Below, in pieces: positions 23,633 to 32,657 of a stretch of 37,234 nucleotides of DNA. The first letter of the stretch is position 1. The number at the start of each line of letters is the position of its first letter. The DNA comes from an uncultured Lysobacterales bacterium (GTDB lineage: Bacteria; Pseudomonadota; Gammaproteobacteria; Xanthomonadales; SZUA-36), in NCBI GenBank assembly GCA_937927755.1, contig CALBDB010000185.1, positions 1 through 37,234 on the forward strand. Reading direction: 5' to 3'. The notes under the pieces were generated by a model. The model was not told where the DNA came from and did no database searches. It was given only the letters and a program-made list of their open reading frames with translations. The translations under genes were made by a program, and so were the position numbers.

Positions 23633-24787
23633 ATGCATTTTAAATGTTTTTCGAACATAGCCGATATACCGTCTTCACTTTGGAACGCACTGTTTAACAG
23701 TGATAATCCATTCGTTCAGCATTCTTATTTGCTGGCACTGGAGCAAAGTGGGTGTGTCAGTGAAAAAACGGGCTGGCAGCCCCGGCACATCATGCTGATG
23801 GACGGCGAAAAGCCCGTTGCAGTCATGCCACTGTATGCCAAGAACCATTCCTACGGGGAATTCGTATTTGACTGGGGCTGGGCTGACGCCTACACGCGGC
23901 ACGGCCTGGATTATTATCCAAAGCTGGTGACCGCCATTCCTTTTTCGCCCATTGCAGGACCACGTGTGGGTGTTTCGCCCGACGTTGAGCCGGGTGAGGT
24001 ATTTGCGGTGTTGCTCAGTGCCATACACCAGTTGGCGGAAATGCAGAAATATTCGAGCTGGCACCTGCTGTTTCCGGGCCTTCGGCTGCAAAGGGCTTTG
24101 GTGGATATGAAGGATGAAGGTGCTTTTCTTCATCGCGAAGCCGTTCAGTTCCACTGGTTCAACCGTGGCTACCATTCATTCGATGATTTCATGGCAACCC
24201 TGCGGTCCTCGCGGCGCAAAAATCTCAAGCGGGAACGACGTCACGTGGAAGAGCAGGGTGTGACGGTAGAGAGAAAAACCGCTATGGATATCACAGACGA
24301 GGAGTGGGACGGATTCTACTATTGTTACATGGACACCTATCGCAAGCGTAGCGGCCACGACGGTTATCTGAATCGTGAATTCTTCGAGTGTTTGCGGGAG
24401 ACCATGGCTAATCGGCTGATGTTGGTGGTTGCGCGCCGCAACGATGAAGTTGTGGCCAGTTCCCTGTTTTTGTTCGACAGCAAACGCCTTTACGGACGTT
24501 ACTGGGGTGCACTGGAAGACATATCCTGCCTGCATTTCGAGGCCTGTTTTTATCAGGGAATCGAGTTTTGCATCGAAAACAGCCTGCAGGAGTTCGATCC
24601 CGGCACGCAGGGGGAGCACAAGCTAATGCGCGGTTTTGAGCCGGTCAGGAGTGCTTCCTATCACTGGATAGCGGACAGCCGGTTCCGGGAGGCCATTGCC
24701 GAATACCTGGCGCACGAGAGACGTGGCACGGACGCTTATCAGCAGGGTGCAGAAATCTTTTTGCCGTACAGAAAGGACACTTCATAA
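23633..24787 (+). CDS. FemAB-like GNAT-fold acyltransferase (peptidoglycan-type)
   Basis: 384 residues. The layout matches the family once called DUF482 (FemAB-like/peptidogalycan biosynthesis proteins): N-terminal SSLWNALFNSDNPFVQHSYL, GWQPRHIMLM, KNHSYGEFVFDWGWADAY, a SPIAGPRVG segment, RSSRRKNLKRERR, and C-terminal RYWGALEDISCLHFEACFYQ with DPGTQGEHKLMRGFEP. Two GNAT-like halves are typical. The acceptor and donor are unknown; members are found in many proteobacteria and are not proven to act on peptidoglycan. Its stop and the stop of the convergent DUF3025 gene abut, with a 6-bp gene overlap. Confidence 0.85.
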   Translation: MHFKCFSNIADIPSSLWNALFNSDNPFVQHSYLLALEQSGCVSEKTGWQPRHIMLMDGEKPVAVMPLYAKNHSYGEFVFDWGWADAYTRHGLDYYPKLVTAIPFSPIAGPRVGVSPDVEPGEVFAVLLSAIHQLAEMQKYSSWHLLFPGLRLQRALVDMKDEGAFLHREAVQFHWFNRGYHSFDDFMATLRSSRRKNLKRERRHVEEQGVTVERKTAMDITDEEWDGFYYCYMDTYRKRSGHDGYLNREFFECLRETMANRLMLVVARRNDEVVASSLFLFDSKRLYGRYWGALEDISCLHFEACFYQGIEFCIENSLQEFDPGTQGEHKLMRGFEPVRSASYHWIADSRFREAIAEYLAHERRGTDAYQQGAEIFLPYRKDTS

Positions 24788-25600
24788 TTCGAGGATAGCA
24801 ACAGGTTCCAGGTTTGAGGGCGGTGCCCTGAATACCGCCGGGTCATCGTAGAATGCGGTCTTGTTTTGTTCATCATCCGGCCACCAACCGGGCACGCCTG
24901 CCAGCGGTAAGGGTGTGAGACAGGCAGGTTCGGTCATCAGGGTGCCGGCCAGCATACGTTCGGAAATTTCCCGGTCCAGTACCGTCAGTATTTCCTCCCT
25001 CGGGAGTTCCCGGGCAGCCGGGCTTATTTGTACCAGCAAGGCTTTCGCCGTCATGGATTTGTATGGTGCAAGGTACTTTTCAAGCATCGCGTGTCCGCTG
25101 ATGCTTAGTCCCACTTCGGTTCTGAAATTCTCAGCTGTGAACGCATCTGCCCAACGTCTCTCGGCCAGTGCATCAAGCCAACCCCGGCGCCTGGAAAACA
25201 CGATCACACCGCACTCATCAAAAAGCGTCAAGGCGTCACGCACGCGGCCTCTGGTACCGCCGGACTGTTTCGCCCAGTAGCGAACGTGCAGTGTGTTCAT
25301 TGCGACCTTGATACGTGGAAAACGCATCCATACCAGCGCGTTGAACAGGTCATGCCAGTTGTCCGGCCGCGTGCTGACCCGGCCAGTGGTGTAAATACGT
25401 TGTTCGTATGCGCTATCGTCAAGCTCGGTGCTGGGTACAAAGCGGATGGGTTGCCCGTTCCCGGTTTCCAGCCCGTCGGGCAACAGCGCGTTTAACTGTT
25501 CACACGGTGTGATTTGCGTGCCCTTCAGCTGATTCAGAAGGGGCTGATAGTCCGCCCACCAGGGTTGATTGGCGCTAACGCGTATCTTCGATAGACTCAC
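24782..25600 (-). CDS. DUF3025 family protein
   Basis: 272 residues if started at the GTG at 25600 (GGA 8 nt upstream); the ATG at 25699 would require about 125 bp of overlap with the ketosynthase gene and gives a low-complexity N-terminus. DUF3025 features: PIRFVPSTELDDSAYEQRIYTTGRV, NWHDLFNALVWMRFPRIK, and later DECGVIVFSRRRGW. Function unknown. It overlaps the 3' end of the FabH-type gene by 26 bp, so the two are probably translated from one message. The conserved NWHD-LFNALVW block might be catalytic, but nothing proves it. Confidence 0.8.
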   Translation of the reverse strand: MSLSKIRVSANQPWWADYQPLLNQLKGTQITPCEQLNALLPDGLETGNGQPIRFVPSTELDDSAYEQRIYTTGRVSTRPDNWHDLFNALVWMRFPRIKVAMNTLHVRYWAKQSGGTRGRVRDALTLFDECGVIVFSRRRGWLDALAERRWADAFTAENFRTEVGLSISGHAMLEKYLAPYKSMTAKALLVQISPAARELPREEILTVLDREISERMLAGTLMTEPACLTPLPLAGVPGWWPDDEQNKTAFYDDPAVFRAPPSNLEPVAILEL

Positions 25601-26645
25601 TGAGCAGTTCCAGCGCAGTCTTGTCGCAGGGCGGTAGCTCGGCATCGGACTGCTTGATCGGCGTGGTGCGTTTACCCCAGCGTACCAGGCCGGCGGCACG
25701 TGTCAGACCGGCACCAAAGGCCGCCAACAGGATTCGGGCGCGGGGTTTGACCCGACCGGCTTCCAGCGCTTCGACGAGGGCCACCGGAATGGTGGCGGCA
25801 GACGTGTTGCCGTAACGCTGGATATTCACCTCGACCTTGGACATATCAACTGACAGGTATTTTGCCAGTGATTCAATAATGCGCAGGTTAGCCTGGTGCG
25901 GGATGATCATGTCGATATCGTCATCGGTCAGACCCAGCTCATTCAGTACTATCCGTGTTTCACCTGCCATACCCTTGACCGCGCGGCGGAATATCTCCCT
26001 GCCGTCAAAACGGTGCTCGAATAAATCATAGTCGTCTGCAAAGCGGTCTGTGGCAGTTCCAAAACCCGGGAGGTGCAGGGCATCGAGAGCATCACCCTCG
26101 CAGCCAAGGTGGGAGAACAACAAGCCTGATTCCTCGTCAGACGGTTCCAGCACCACCGCTCCGGCACAATCGCCAAACAACACAGCGGTGTCGCGTACGG
26201 CCCAGTTCAGAAAGAAGGTGACACGTTCGGCGCCGATCACAACGGCCTTCTGATAGGCGCCTGACTTTATCATCGCGGTAGCGACAGAAAGACTGTAGAT
26301 GAAGCCGCTGCAACCGGCATTTAGGTCAAAAACTGCCGCGTTGTCTGCGCCGATCTTTCGCTGGACATGGGCTGCTGTGCTTGGGATGACCGTATCGGGT
26401 GTGCAGGTGGCGACGATCAGCAGATCTACGTCTTCTATACCAATGTCTGCGGCGGCAATGGCACGTAGTGCCGCCACGGCAGCGAGATCACTGCATGGCA
26501 CATGTGAGACACGACGTTCACTGATTCCACTGCGTGATTTGATCCATTCATCCGAGGTATCGATGATGGTGGAAATTTCATCGTTGGTCAGTACTGCGGG
26601 GGGGATACATTTACCCCAACCGGTGATAGCAGCAAATTCAGCCAT
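25575..26645 (-). CDS. FabH-type 3-oxoacyl-ACP synthase III
   Basis: 356 residues. Full catalytic triad of the KAS III class: Cys112 (NAGCSGF), His250 (IIPHQAN) and Asn280 (YGNTSAAT). N-terminal SDEWIKSRSGISERR is also typical. It condenses an acyl-CoA with malonyl-ACP. Compared with E. coli FabH (317) it has extra residues within the core and a C-terminal tail of about 25 residues after GLVRWGKR. It is not next to other fatty-acid genes, so it may be a second, specialised ketosynthase rather than the housekeeping FabH. Gene symbol withheld for that reason. Confidence 0.9.
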   Translation of the reverse strand: MAEFAAITGWGKCIPPAVLTNDEISTIIDTSDEWIKSRSGISERRVSHVPCSDLAAVAALRAIAAADIGIEDVDLLIVATCTPDTVIPSTAAHVQRKIGADNAAVFDLNAGCSGFIYSLSVATAMIKSGAYQKAVVIGAERVTFFLNWAVRDTAVLFGDCAGAVVLEPSDEESGLLFSHLGCEGDALDALHLPGFGTATDRFADDYDLFEHRFDGREIFRRAVKGMAGETRIVLNELGLTDDDIDMIIPHQANLRIIESLAKYLSVDMSKVEVNIQRYGNTSAATIPVALVEALEAGRVKPRARILLAAFGAGLTRAAGLVRWGKRTTPIKQSDAELPPCDKTALELLSESIEDTR

Positions 26646-26911
26646 GTCTTATGTCCCGAGTGGATATGAAGGTGAGACTAGCAGTGAAAAACACAAAACT
26701 CAATCCAGGCAGCCTTTGAACAAGCCCATGGTATCTCTGCGTGGCCAGAAGCATCCAGGTGCGAGATGCGTTTTACCGTTAATGGCCATTATCCTTACCA
26801 AGATCCGGCCCCTTGCATCTGCCCTGGATAGTCGATTTACATTTGAACAACTTGCCGATTTGACGCACTTGTTGCACTCTGCGTTTTTGACTATGGCGGC
26901 GGCCGTTTCAC

Positions 26912-28144
26912 ATGAGCAATCAACTACCCTTGGAAGTCCGTTTTCTTAAAAGGTTTGCCCGCCAGTTACATGCGGCGGGAGTGCCCGCACACCAGTTTGA
27001 ACGCATGATTACCGCCCTGGCGGACAAGCTTGGCTTTAACTGTCAGGCCCTGTCTGCGCCAACCTCAATATTTCTGTCATTCCATTACCAGGATGATGAC
27101 GACGACAGCCGTCCGATCCCGATGCAACTGGACCGCATGAGTTCGCCTTCGATCAATCTCGGTAATACAGCAGAGTTGTATCACATCGGTAATTGCCTGA
27201 TTGATGGTGAAGTCGGTGTCGAGGATGCGTATGCGCAGTTACGGGACTGGCAGCCGGAGCAGCTGTACCCGTTATGGCTGCAGATCATTTGCTGGGGTCT
27301 GACGGGCGGCACGGTCGCGGTGATGTTGAGTGCAAGCTGGGTGGGTATCGCAGCTGCTTCATTGACCGGTGCGCTGATAGGGTTGTTAGTTACACAGGCC
27401 GGTGACGCCTTGCGGGAGGGTGGACTCGAAGCCATCGCTGCCCTGTTCAGCACTTTTCTTGTGTTCGCCCTGAACAGGTTTGTACCCGGCATGGATGTTT
27501 TTGTGGTCATCATGTCCAGCCTGATAGTTCTGATTCCGGGTCTGGGCCTGACCACAGCAGTCGTGGAGTTGTCTACCGACCACCTCGCATCGGGCTCCGC
27601 GCGTCTTTCCGGCGCGATGATAACGCTGTTGAAACTTTCACTGGGCGTGCTGATCGGTACAGTTATCGTCGGGTGGTTTGGCTGGACGGCGGGAACGGAG
27701 GCGGCATCGCCCCTGTCAACGCCGCCGGACTGGTTCCGCTGGCCTGCATTGCTTGCAGCAGCTTTCAGTTTTGCCGTGCTTTTCTCGGTGCGCAGAAAAG
27801 ATTTTCATATTGCCATGCTCGCGGCAATTTTCAGTTACCTGGTCAGCCGCGCCGGGGTTGCCGCTGGCGGACTGGAGTTCGGGGTTCTGCTGGCCTCCAT
27901 GTCGATCGCTGTCCTGGCCAACCTTTACGGCCGTATCTACAAACAGACCGGCAACCTGGTGAGGATACCCGGCATCATCCTGTTGGTGCCCGGCACGATT
28001 GGCTACCACGGTGCGACGGCATTATTTCTCGACGGCGGTGCAGACCTGACGGACACCACTATGCTGGCCGTCCGTCTGTTGATTGCGCTGGTCGGTGGCC
28101 TGTTGTTCGGTAACACGCTATTGCCACCGAGGCGCGGGCATTGA
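26912..28144 (+). CDS. ThrE-like threonine/serine exporter
   Basis: 410 residues. Layout of the fused ThrE family: a soluble N-terminal part (FLKRFARQLHAAGVPAHQFERM..., about 1-125) followed by roughly ten membrane helices in two blocks, with IMSSLIVLIPGLGLTTAVVEL in the first block and RIPGIILLVPGTIGYHGATALF in the second. Family members export threonine and serine across the inner membrane. The start at 26912 has no good ribosome site. Preceded by a 266-bp gap and divergent from the ketosynthase gene. Confidence 0.88.
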   Translation: MSNQLPLEVRFLKRFARQLHAAGVPAHQFERMITALADKLGFNCQALSAPTSIFLSFHYQDDDDDSRPIPMQLDRMSSPSINLGNTAELYHIGNCLIDGEVGVEDAYAQLRDWQPEQLYPLWLQIICWGLTGGTVAVMLSASWVGIAAASLTGALIGLLVTQAGDALREGGLEAIAALFSTFLVFALNRFVPGMDVFVVIMSSLIVLIPGLGLTTAVVELSTDHLASGSARLSGAMITLLKLSLGVLIGTVIVGWFGWTAGTEAASPLSTPPDWFRWPALLAAAFSFAVLFSVRRKDFHIAMLAAIFSYLVSRAGVAAGGLEFGVLLASMSIAVLANLYGRIYKQTGNLVRIPGIILLVPGTIGYHGATALFLDGGADLTDTTMLAVRLLIALVGGLLFGNTLLPPRRGH

Positions 28145-28254
28145 AGGGCGATGTTCAGTAACACTTGATTCAAAGCCTCGCTGACTCCACATTTATTAAA
28201 ATATTCTAATATACAATCCCGGCCACAGGCTGGATTTATTGAGAGGATGAAAAT

Positions 28255-28692
28255 ATGAGCTTTTCAAGAAAAGTTGTATGCCCTTACTGCGGCGCTGTAA
28301 ACCGGATTCCGGGCGACCGCCTGGACGACAACCCCAGGTGTGGTAAGTGCAGTAAAGACATCTTTGCCTCCAGGCCGGTAGACCTGACAAGCGCGAATTT
28401 TCATAGCCATATCGCCAACAGCGAGATTCCCGTGCTCGTTGATTTCTGGGCCGAGTGGTGTGGACCCTGCAAGGTGATGGCGCCGGCCTTTGAGAAAGCG
28501 GCAGTGGCGCTTGAGCCCAATGTGCGCCTGGCCAAGCTGAACACCGAGAACGAACAACAGATTGCCGCCCAGTTTGATATCCGCAGCATCCCGACGATGA
28601 TCCTGTTCAAGGACGGCAAGGAAATAGCCCGACAATCAGGCGCAATGATGGGCGGTCAGATCGAACAGTGGGTAAATAGCCAATTGGGCTGA
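28255..28692 (+). CDS. trxC: Thioredoxin 2
   Basis: 145 residues. N-terminal zinc ribbon with Cys9, Cys12, Cys29 and Cys32 (CPYC and CGKC), then a thioredoxin domain with WCGPC (Trp68-Cys72) and the cis-proline region SIPTMILF. This combination defines TrxC, a cytoplasmic disulfide reductase linked to oxidative stress in E. coli. GAGAGG precedes the ATG. The gap upstream is AT-rich (28190-28215) with TAATAT-like hexamers, so it probably has its own promoter. No OxyR site could be recognised. Confidence 0.95.
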   Translation: MSFSRKVVCPYCGAVNRIPGDRLDDNPRCGKCSKDIFASRPVDLTSANFHSHIANSEIPVLVDFWAEWCGPCKVMAPAFEKAAVALEPNVRLAKLNTENEQQIAAQFDIRSIPTMILFKDGKEIARQSGAMMGGQIEQWVNSQLG

Positions 28693-28766
28693 AATAAACG
28701 GCCTAATGCGTGTGAATAAAAACTTTCAGGTCCGGTAGACAGAAAAACCGCAAATTTTCTTCCTGT

Positions 28767-29612
28767 TCAATTTTCGGGCGGTAATTCCAACAATGATTGT
28801 TGTTCCTCTTCCATCATTTGCAGAACCTCCACCATGATGTGGTTATCCATATGGAACAGGCTCATCATTGGCCGGTCAAGGTCTGTGATCAGCATCATGA
28901 TGCCTGAGAAAGCCAGGGCCAGGCTGACAGTTGCAATGGGACTGCGCCGGCCTACCAGGCCAGCCTGATAGCCCATTACAAGCATCGACAGCATGGCGCA
29001 CAGGTATAGTGTGACCCATATCACGTTGGGAATGCGGTTCATCAGCGCGGCCTGCAGTCGTTGCGCATGGATATCGATCAGGGCGCCTACCAATTCTGTG
29101 AAGGGATCGCGTCCTGGCACGCTATTGGTGGCCATCTCCGGCTTTGATTCATTTATCGCAGCAATACGCCACAAGTCTCCCTGCATTTGCTCCGAGGTTT
29201 GGATCAACTCGAGTATTTCGTCAACCTTGTCATCGCGCACCAACTGGTCTGCTCGAACGCGATCGCTTATATACTTGTGCAAAATCAGGCGTGCCTGGGT
29301 CCCGTATGGTGCAGGCAGGAATTCGGCCTGATAATAGGCATTTCGCGCAAGACGTGCTTCCTCGACCATATTCTGGACCCTGACCTCATAGTGAGATTGC
29401 CCGGTGGCAAAGGAGAACGCCAGGATAAAAGCCAGCAAGCCCAGTGCTGCAGCCATGAGCGCGCGCACCTGGGACGCCTGGGCCTTGACCATCTTAGGGT
29501 GACTGCGCCTGCCGAGGCGAAACCCGATCTCGATGAATACCAGCATGAAGGCGACTGTCAGAAGGAACAATTGTCCAAGTGAGAACTGGTCCAGAAAGTG
29601 TAGGTTTGTCAC
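28767..29612 (-). CDS. DUF4239 (bestrophin-like) membrane protein
   Basis: 281 residues with a GTG start at 29612; GAGGAAA upstream lies in the end of the previous gene. Four hydrophobic segments: about 12-33, 50-70, 197-217 and 224-242. Family marks are ALLGLLAFILAFSF-type second helix, QSHYEVRVQNMVEEARLARNAY and LITDLDRP just before the C-terminal tail. Related proteins are called bestrophin-like on structural grounds; transport activity is not established. Separated from the sulfotransferase gene by 12 bp, so the two are likely co-transcribed. Confidence 0.8.
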   Translation of the reverse strand: MTNLHFLDQFSLGQLFLLTVAFMLVFIEIGFRLGRRSHPKMVKAQASQVRALMAAALGLLAFILAFSFATGQSHYEVRVQNMVEEARLARNAYYQAEFLPAPYGTQARLILHKYISDRVRADQLVRDDKVDEILELIQTSEQMQGDLWRIAAINESKPEMATNSVPGRDPFTELVGALIDIHAQRLQAALMNRIPNVIWVTLYLCAMLSMLVMGYQAGLVGRRSPIATVSLALAFSGIMMLITDLDRPMMSLFHMDNHIMVEVLQMMEEEQQSLLELPPEN

Positions 29613-29624
29613 TTTTATATTTCC

Positions 29625-30251
29625 TCAATAGGTATATTCAAACAGCTCGATCTCCCGAGCCCAGTGTTTTGCCACCAGCTGACGGCTCTCCGAATCGTAA
29701 TAGCTCCTGTATGGTTTACGTTCGGTCACATTCTTGCGGGGCAGGGCCTGGTATGGAATTCCGGCCCTGGTGCAGGCAGTTTGCCAGTCCTGATCCAGGT
29801 TCTCCAGTTTGCCGACAAAGTCCATCAACAGTCGACCATTACGGTCACATAACATATTGAGCTGGTAGGCATCGCTGCGTGGAATTTGCATATGGATGAA
29901 CTCCTTGAAATTGGCCAAGCCCTTTACACGCTTGTAGCGTCCATGCTCCGGTCGGGTCAGGACAAATTCATATTCGGAAACCAGCCGTTCCCATGGGTTA
30001 CGCACAAATGCAAATTTGAAATAGCTGTCAAACAGTTCGGTGGGCATCCGTCGCCTGGCCGCCAGTATGTTTTCATGGGCCCTGAATACGTACTTATGAT
30101 AATCCCACTCGAGCCGGGCCCTGCTCAGCAGGTGTGCAATTTTACCATCGGGCTCGGGGATACAAAGCGGCCGCAGTATTGCCTGCATACTGGTGCTGGC
30201 TACTTTACGCATGCGCAAGAAAATAAATCTGTGACTATCGGAGATCAACAT
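29625..30251 (-). CDS. Sulfotransferase-family protein
   Basis: 208 residues from the ATG at 30251, giving MLISDSHRFIFLRMRKVASTS, the usual N-terminus of the Sulfotransfer_2 family; a TTG at 30317 would add 22 residues without a ribosome site. The PAPS 5'-phosphosulfate loop is FLRMRKVASTSMQ and the 3'-phosphate site is FAFVRNPWERLVSEY. Family members move sulfate from PAPS to carbohydrates or other hydroxyls. Substrate unknown; no surface-polysaccharide genes lie nearby. First gene of a pair with the DUF4239 gene. Confidence 0.85.
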   Translation of the reverse strand: MLISDSHRFIFLRMRKVASTSMQAILRPLCIPEPDGKIAHLLSRARLEWDYHKYVFRAHENILAARRRMPTELFDSYFKFAFVRNPWERLVSEYEFVLTRPEHGRYKRVKGLANFKEFIHMQIPRSDAYQLNMLCDRNGRLLMDFVGKLENLDQDWQTACTRAGIPYQALPRKNVTERKPYRSYYDSESRQLVAKHWAREIELFEYTY

Positions 30252-30361
30252 TGGTTTGTGCGTTTTGACCGCTTGCTTGTTGCGGGTGATTTTGACGGTA
30301 TTACGCGCGTACCACAATGCTTGTAATTAAATCCGCTGTACTTAGATACATAACGTGAACA

Positions 30362-30390
30362 CAAGACCCCGGGCGTACCCGCGGGTCTTG
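30362..30390. terminator. Stem-loop, possible terminator of the DUF4097 gene
   Basis: CAAGACCC (30362-30369) is complementary to GGGTCTTG (30383-30390), with an inner GGG/CCC pair (30371-30373 and 30378-30380). It lies 85 bp past the stop of the minus-strand DUF4097 gene. The T-tract is poor on both strands. Confidence 0.45.
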
Positions 30391-30474
30391 CAAGAGTGAA
30401 TTATAGTGGGCACGCGGGGCCGCGGTTTATACGGCAGCCCGCAGTCTCGATTTTCAATAGCCCCGTCGGGATTC

Positions 30475-31278
30475 TCAGTGCTTACTTGGTATATCTACTT
30501 CACCTTCGACACCATTCGCAACAATGTCTCCGCTACCGTCCTTGAGAACACGGAAATCACCGCCAACATCACTGGCCCTGATATCACCGGATGAATCACG
30601 CTCTACCACGACATCCTCACTGACGTGGGAAACACGTATGTCGCCGGAGCTGTCCCTGACCACGAGGAACGAACCATTGATGTCCCTGGCATAGATCCCA
30701 CCTGAGCTGTCGGATTCGATTGTTACATCACCGCCGGCCCCTTCGATATCGATATCACCCGAAGAGTCGTTGATAGCTACTGCGCCGCGCGCATCTTCAA
30801 TGTCGATCTCGCCGGAGCTGTCCCTGATTTCCACGGCAGCGATGTTCTTGAGAAACATCTCACCACTGCTGTCCCTGATATCCAGCGGTAGATTCTCAGG
30901 GACCTCGACTTTCAGGTGAATCATGGCATAAACGCCGCCTGTGAAAGACCAGCCGCTTGCCTGGGGCAGTTCCACGGCAATACGGGCCCGTTTACCTGTC
31001 TCGGTGTTGATCACGGATTTTTCAAGCCACTCCTCCTTGGAGACACAGGCTTTACCGCTTATTACTGCTTCATCAGTTGCCGATACGCCGATGACTTCAA
31101 GCTCACCGGCTGCTGCTGAAATGACTAGCGATTGGCTGTCTGCCACATCAAGTGTCAGGTAAATGTCCTTTTCATATTTGCACGAGTCGGCCGAAGCCTT
31201 GGCGCTGAACTGGAGAGCAAGCAGGATGATTAAAACTACTGCCCAAAACCGAATTGGATAAGTCATGGATTTCCTCAT
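30475..31278 (-). CDS. Exported DUF4097-type beta-repeat protein
   Basis: 267 residues; AGGAGT shortly upstream of the ATG. Signal peptide ending near AKASA-DS. Two Cys in the N-terminal domain could pair. The C-terminal half is a ladder of seven units about 17-20 residues long, each starting DSSGxI (the last DGSGDI): IRDSSGEMFL, IRDSSGEIDI, INDSSGDIDI, ESDSSGGIYA, VRDSSGDIRV, ERDSSGDIRA, LKDGSGDIVA. This is the pattern of the DUF4097 family, predicted to form a beta-helix. The aligned Asp-Ser-Ser turns would make an acidic stripe. Periplasmic or secreted; role unknown. Confidence 0.85.
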   Translation of the reverse strand: MRKSMTYPIRFWAVVLIILLALQFSAKASADSCKYEKDIYLTLDVADSQSLVISAAAGELEVIGVSATDEAVISGKACVSKEEWLEKSVINTETGKRARIAVELPQASGWSFTGGVYAMIHLKVEVPENLPLDIRDSSGEMFLKNIAAVEIRDSSGEIDIEDARGAVAINDSSGDIDIEGAGGDVTIESDSSGGIYARDINGSFLVVRDSSGDIRVSHVSEDVVVERDSSGDIRASDVGGDFRVLKDGSGDIVANGVEGEVDIPSKH

Positions 31279-31640
31279 GTTGTCACTCCTGGTTAGTTCT
31301 ATGATTCTGTTGTTAACAGATGCAAGAATGAAGCCAAGCGAAAATTGGCTTCTGAAACGATGAATTCATCGTGGTGTTTCTATTTATGATGCTGGGGAGA
31401 GGTATTTGGTTACATTTTCTAGCGGCGTTTTGAAACCCTGGGAATTTAGAGTTACTGGTTCATAGGATGTGGAGTTCTGAGCCGGCCCATCATTAAGTAA
31501 CGCTCTGCTTGAGCACACATGTTCGTCGAAGCTTTTGCAAATTTGCACGGCATTTGCACAGCCCAGGGGGTGCAATTCACCAACCAGTTGGCAAAATCCG
31601 CCAAATTACTGCCAGTCAAGCGGTTCAATAATTCTAATAT
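31279..31640. other. Intergenic region, contains dispersed repeat copy B
   Basis: About 360 bp between two minus-strand genes. A 63-codon minus frame (31384-31575) has no ribosome site and overlaps the repeat, so I do not call it. The only distinct element is the 25-bp repeat at 31495-31519. Confidence 0.5.
31495..31519 (+). repeat. Dispersed short repeat, copy B
   Basis: AAGTAACGCTCTGCTTGAGC (first 20 bases) continues to CACA; 21 of 25 positions match copy A at 21203-21227. It lies in intergenic DNA between the DUF4097 and lipid-kinase genes. Confidence 0.45.
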
Positions 31641-32531
31641 CTAAACAAAAATCGCCAGGTCCTTATGCAAACAGGTAATTTCAGCAGGCGAACTGCCACA
31701 TAGCTCGCCATCCGGGCCAAGCTGCATGGCGGCGGGTGAGAGGATTTTGATGGTTGCTGATTGATACGTTGAAACTTCCTGGTACTCAACATGGCTGCCT
31801 GAATAGATCGTTGGGAACAGTTTGAGCAGACGCCGTCGGGGAAGACGTTCCAGAATTGTCACATCCAGCAGTCCGTCATCGATGATTGCATCGGGTGCGA
31901 TCAGAAAATGCGTACCGGTATAACGTGTGTTTGAAATTGTTATGAAGACATTGTTGCTGGTTATCGTTTTACCATCAGCTTCGAGCACCAACGGATAGCA
32001 TTTCAGTGTCAGAACCTTCCACAAGGTAGCCAGGGTGTACGCTGCGTTGCCGAGGAATTTAAATTTCTGGGCAACTATACCTGCATCCACCGAGAAACCC
32101 ATACCGACGATATTCAGAAAATAATAGCTCTCGTCCGCGGATTTGACGTGGCCGACATCCACTTCGCGGGTTTGGCAACGGTGGAGCAAATCAATGGCTT
32201 CGCGCCAGGCTGACGGCTGCAGGCCCAGGTCGCGCGCAAAGGCATTGCCAGTGCCAACAGGTAATACGCCAAAAGGTATTCGCTTAGCCTTGGGGTGCCT
32301 GTAAAGGCCATTGAGAACTTCGAATATCGTACCGTCGCCGCCCGCAGCAATCAGCCCGTCATAGCCGGAAAGCGGGGTGTTCGCGACCAACTCGACAGCG
32401 TGGCCTGCATGCGTTGTCGGCATGAAAGTGGCCTGGATACCGAGGCTGTCAAAACGGGCCCTGATATCCGCCAGTTTATTGATGGAACGGCCGTATGCGG
32501 CACTGGGATTAAAAATGACGAGCAGGTTCAA
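31641..32531 (-). CDS. YegS/DgkB-type lipid (diacylglycerol-like) kinase
   Basis: 296 residues with a TTG start at 32531 (no in-frame ATG nearby; GGGA upstream). Starts NLLVIFNPSAAYGRS; the nucleotide-binding GGDGT lies at 64-68, and LPVGTGNAFARDL follows. These are the DAGK catalytic-domain motifs. The C-terminal beta-sandwich (FLIAPDAIIDDGLLDVTIL) fits the YegS/BmrU group, which phosphorylates lipids such as diacylglycerol or phosphatidylglycerol using ATP. Substrate not assignable. Divergent from the histidine kinase gene. Confidence 0.9.
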   Translation of the reverse strand: MNLLVIFNPSAAYGRSINKLADIRARFDSLGIQATFMPTTHAGHAVELVANTPLSGYDGLIAAGGDGTIFEVLNGLYRHPKAKRIPFGVLPVGTGNAFARDLGLQPSAWREAIDLLHRCQTREVDVGHVKSADESYYFLNIVGMGFSVDAGIVAQKFKFLGNAAYTLATLWKVLTLKCYPLVLEADGKTITSNNVFITISNTRYTGTHFLIAPDAIIDDGLLDVTILERLPRRRLLKLFPTIYSGSHVEYQEVSTYQSATIKILSPAAMQLGPDGELCGSSPAEITCLHKDLAIFV

Positions 32532-32657
32532 GTCGCGGCATTCCCATGTTTGATATGAGCATTGTTCTGCAACTCATTCTATTGCAATTGTAATTTGTTT
32601 GGTATCCTAGTGGTTGCCAATGGACGGAACCGGGGTATTAATAGGGAAGTTGTAGCA

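Noticed and set aside
26299-26949. 216-codon plus-strand frame spanning the ketosynthase start and the gap before the ThrE-like gene
   Set aside because: Most of it is antisense to the conserved FabH-type gene, it overlaps the ThrE-like start, and the translation looks like a shadow.
31384-31575. 63-codon minus-strand frame in the gap before the DUF4097 gene
   Set aside because: No ribosome site, composition not protein-like, overlaps a dispersed repeat.
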